Shown here one piece after another: positions 60,697-61,116 of a stretch of DNA of 61,116 bases (position 1 is the stretch's first letter; every line of letters starts with the position of its first letter). A program made the translations under genes and the position numbers. Source of the stretch: an uncultured Clostridia bacterium (GTDB lineage Bacteria; Bacillota; Clostridia; Lachnospirales; Anaerotignaceae); assembly GCA_945868505.1 (NCBI GenBank), contig CAMBLO010000014.1, positions 1 through 61,116 on the forward strand, in the 5' to 3' direction. The notes under the pieces are model-generated. The model did no database searches. It was not told the origin of the DNA and saw nothing but the letters and a program-made list of their open reading frames with translations.

Positions 60697-61116
60697 ATGA
60701 TTAGTGGAAGTTTTAGATTGCTTTCAGACGAAGAATTGAAAAAACGAAGAGATAATCAAGAAAAAGAGTTAAAAAGCATTTTGTTGGAAGAATATGAGAA
60801 TTTTAAAAAGTATATTGACTTTTATGAATTACCAGAGATAAAAGAAATAAAAGTAAATTATATGGATAAAATTGATGCCTCGGTTCGTCCTAACTTGAGT
60901 AGAGTTGAATTAAAAATTAATGAGAAGTTTTTGGGAAATAAGCTTCCAGAATATCTAAAAATAGTTCTATTCCATGAATTTACTCATATTTGGGATGCAG
61001 TTATGCAGTATGGACTTAGAGCAAGTTGCTTAACAGAATACCATGCAGTACAGATTGCGTTTTGGACTATAGTCAATAAAAAAGACACGATTTTTAAATA
61101 TATTTTCTGGGAACGG
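60697..61116 (+). CDS. Partial zincin metallopeptidase-like protein (HExxH), runs off the window
   Basis: An ATG at 60697 opens 140 codons without a stop up to the window end. The product is Lys/Glu-rich at first (DEELKKRRDNQEKELK) and then shows VLFHEFTHIWDAVMQYG, an HExxH zinc site, followed by a TEYHAVQ segment that could give the third ligand. This resembles ImmA/IrrE-like or other small zincin domains. The gene is very AT-rich, like other cargo of the element. Its C-terminus is outside the window. Confidence 0.65.
   Translation, partial: MISGSFRLLSDEELKKRRDNQEKELKSILLEEYENFKKYIDFYELPEIKEIKVNYMDKIDASVRPNLSRVELKINEKFLGNKLPEYLKIVLFHEFTHIWDAVMQYGLRASCLTEYHAVQIAFWTIVNKKDTIFKYIFWER

Larger units (their letters stand above)
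35540..61116 (+). mobile_element. Decayed or mosaic integrative conjugative element (Tn1549/CTn-like)
   Basis: From the altered 3' end of rlmD to the window end, genes typical of Clostridia ICEs occur: ParA/ParB, a CnaB/thioester surface protein, large methylase-type protein, tnpV-like gene, group II intron, lysozyme-CHAP hydrolase, and cargo regulators and ABC transporters. Composition is uneven and more AT-rich in the cargo. Integrase, relaxase, VirD4 and VirB4 genes are not seen, and several genes are fused or cut, so the element has lost its conjugation core or continues beyond the window. The left border is estimated from the rlmD tail; the right border is not seen. Confidence 0.7.

Noticed and set aside
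35540..61116. A complete, self-transmissible conjugative element
   Set aside because: No integrase, relaxase, coupling protein or VirB4 gene is visible and several genes are fused or truncated; parts could lie beyond the window.

Overview
The window looks like chromosome of an anaerobic Clostridia bacterium (Firmicutes). The evidence is strong AGGAGG-type ribosome sites, A/G-rich coding strands, a monomeric [FeFe]-hydrogenase, a murA-ftsQ-DUF881-sbp-ftsZ cell-division cluster, YhaM, OmpR-type two-component systems and ICE genes of the Tn1549/CTn kind. A Lachnospirales or Anaerotignum-like host is plausible, but the sequence alone does not settle the genus.

Core part (1 to about 35540). A P1-family peptidase diverges from murA. 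Then follow ftsQ/divIB, a DUF881 protein, a lipoprotein, sbp and ftsZ, with no ftsA. A BlaI/BlaR1-like regulator pair comes next, with two palindromic operators. A complete Pho block follows: pstS (with its two half-domains in permuted order), pstC, pstA, pstB, phoU, an HD-domain protein, and a PhoB/PhoR-type response regulator and kinase. Repeats that look like PhoP boxes lie before both pstS and pstC. Then come an [FeFe]-hydrogenase, a MATE exporter, tRNA-Lys, a second two-component system, a CLC-type fluoride/chloride channel, an amino-acid ABC transporter operon, DUF523, a CAT-like acetyltransferase and a secreted stalk-domain protein. Last is an operon of yhaM, a Cas4-like nuclease split over two membrane-anchored ORFs, and rlmD.

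Mobile part (about 35540 to the end). The 3' end of rlmD appears to be replaced by the end of an integrated conjugative element. The element carries an AT-rich Mrr-like nuclease gene, ParA/ParB, a thioester/CnaB surface protein, several ICE accessory genes, a very large N6-adenine methylase-type protein with a tnpV-like gene nested in another frame, a truncated group II intron and a lysozyme/CHAP peptidoglycan hydrolase. After these come a helix-turn-helix gene, a response regulator/kinase/ABC (BceAB/MacB-like) module, a lone receiver, a second kinase/regulator pair and a remnant ABC gene. The three promoter regions of that module share a GTAAGGT core with 11- or 22-bp phasing. No relaxase, coupling protein, VirB4 or integrase is visible, and at least three ORFs are chimeras formed at deletion junctions. 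I read it as a decayed or mosaic ICE.

The right end holds an Abi_2/AbiF-type HEPN gene preceded by a short RNA unit with its own promoter and terminator, laid out like an RNA-antitoxin/toxin module. An AT-rich HExxH metallopeptidase gene follows and runs off the window. The best candidates for something undescribed are the split membrane-anchored Cas4-like pair, the Abi gene with its upstream RNA, the nested tnpV frame, and the orphan Mrr-like gene at the ICE border.
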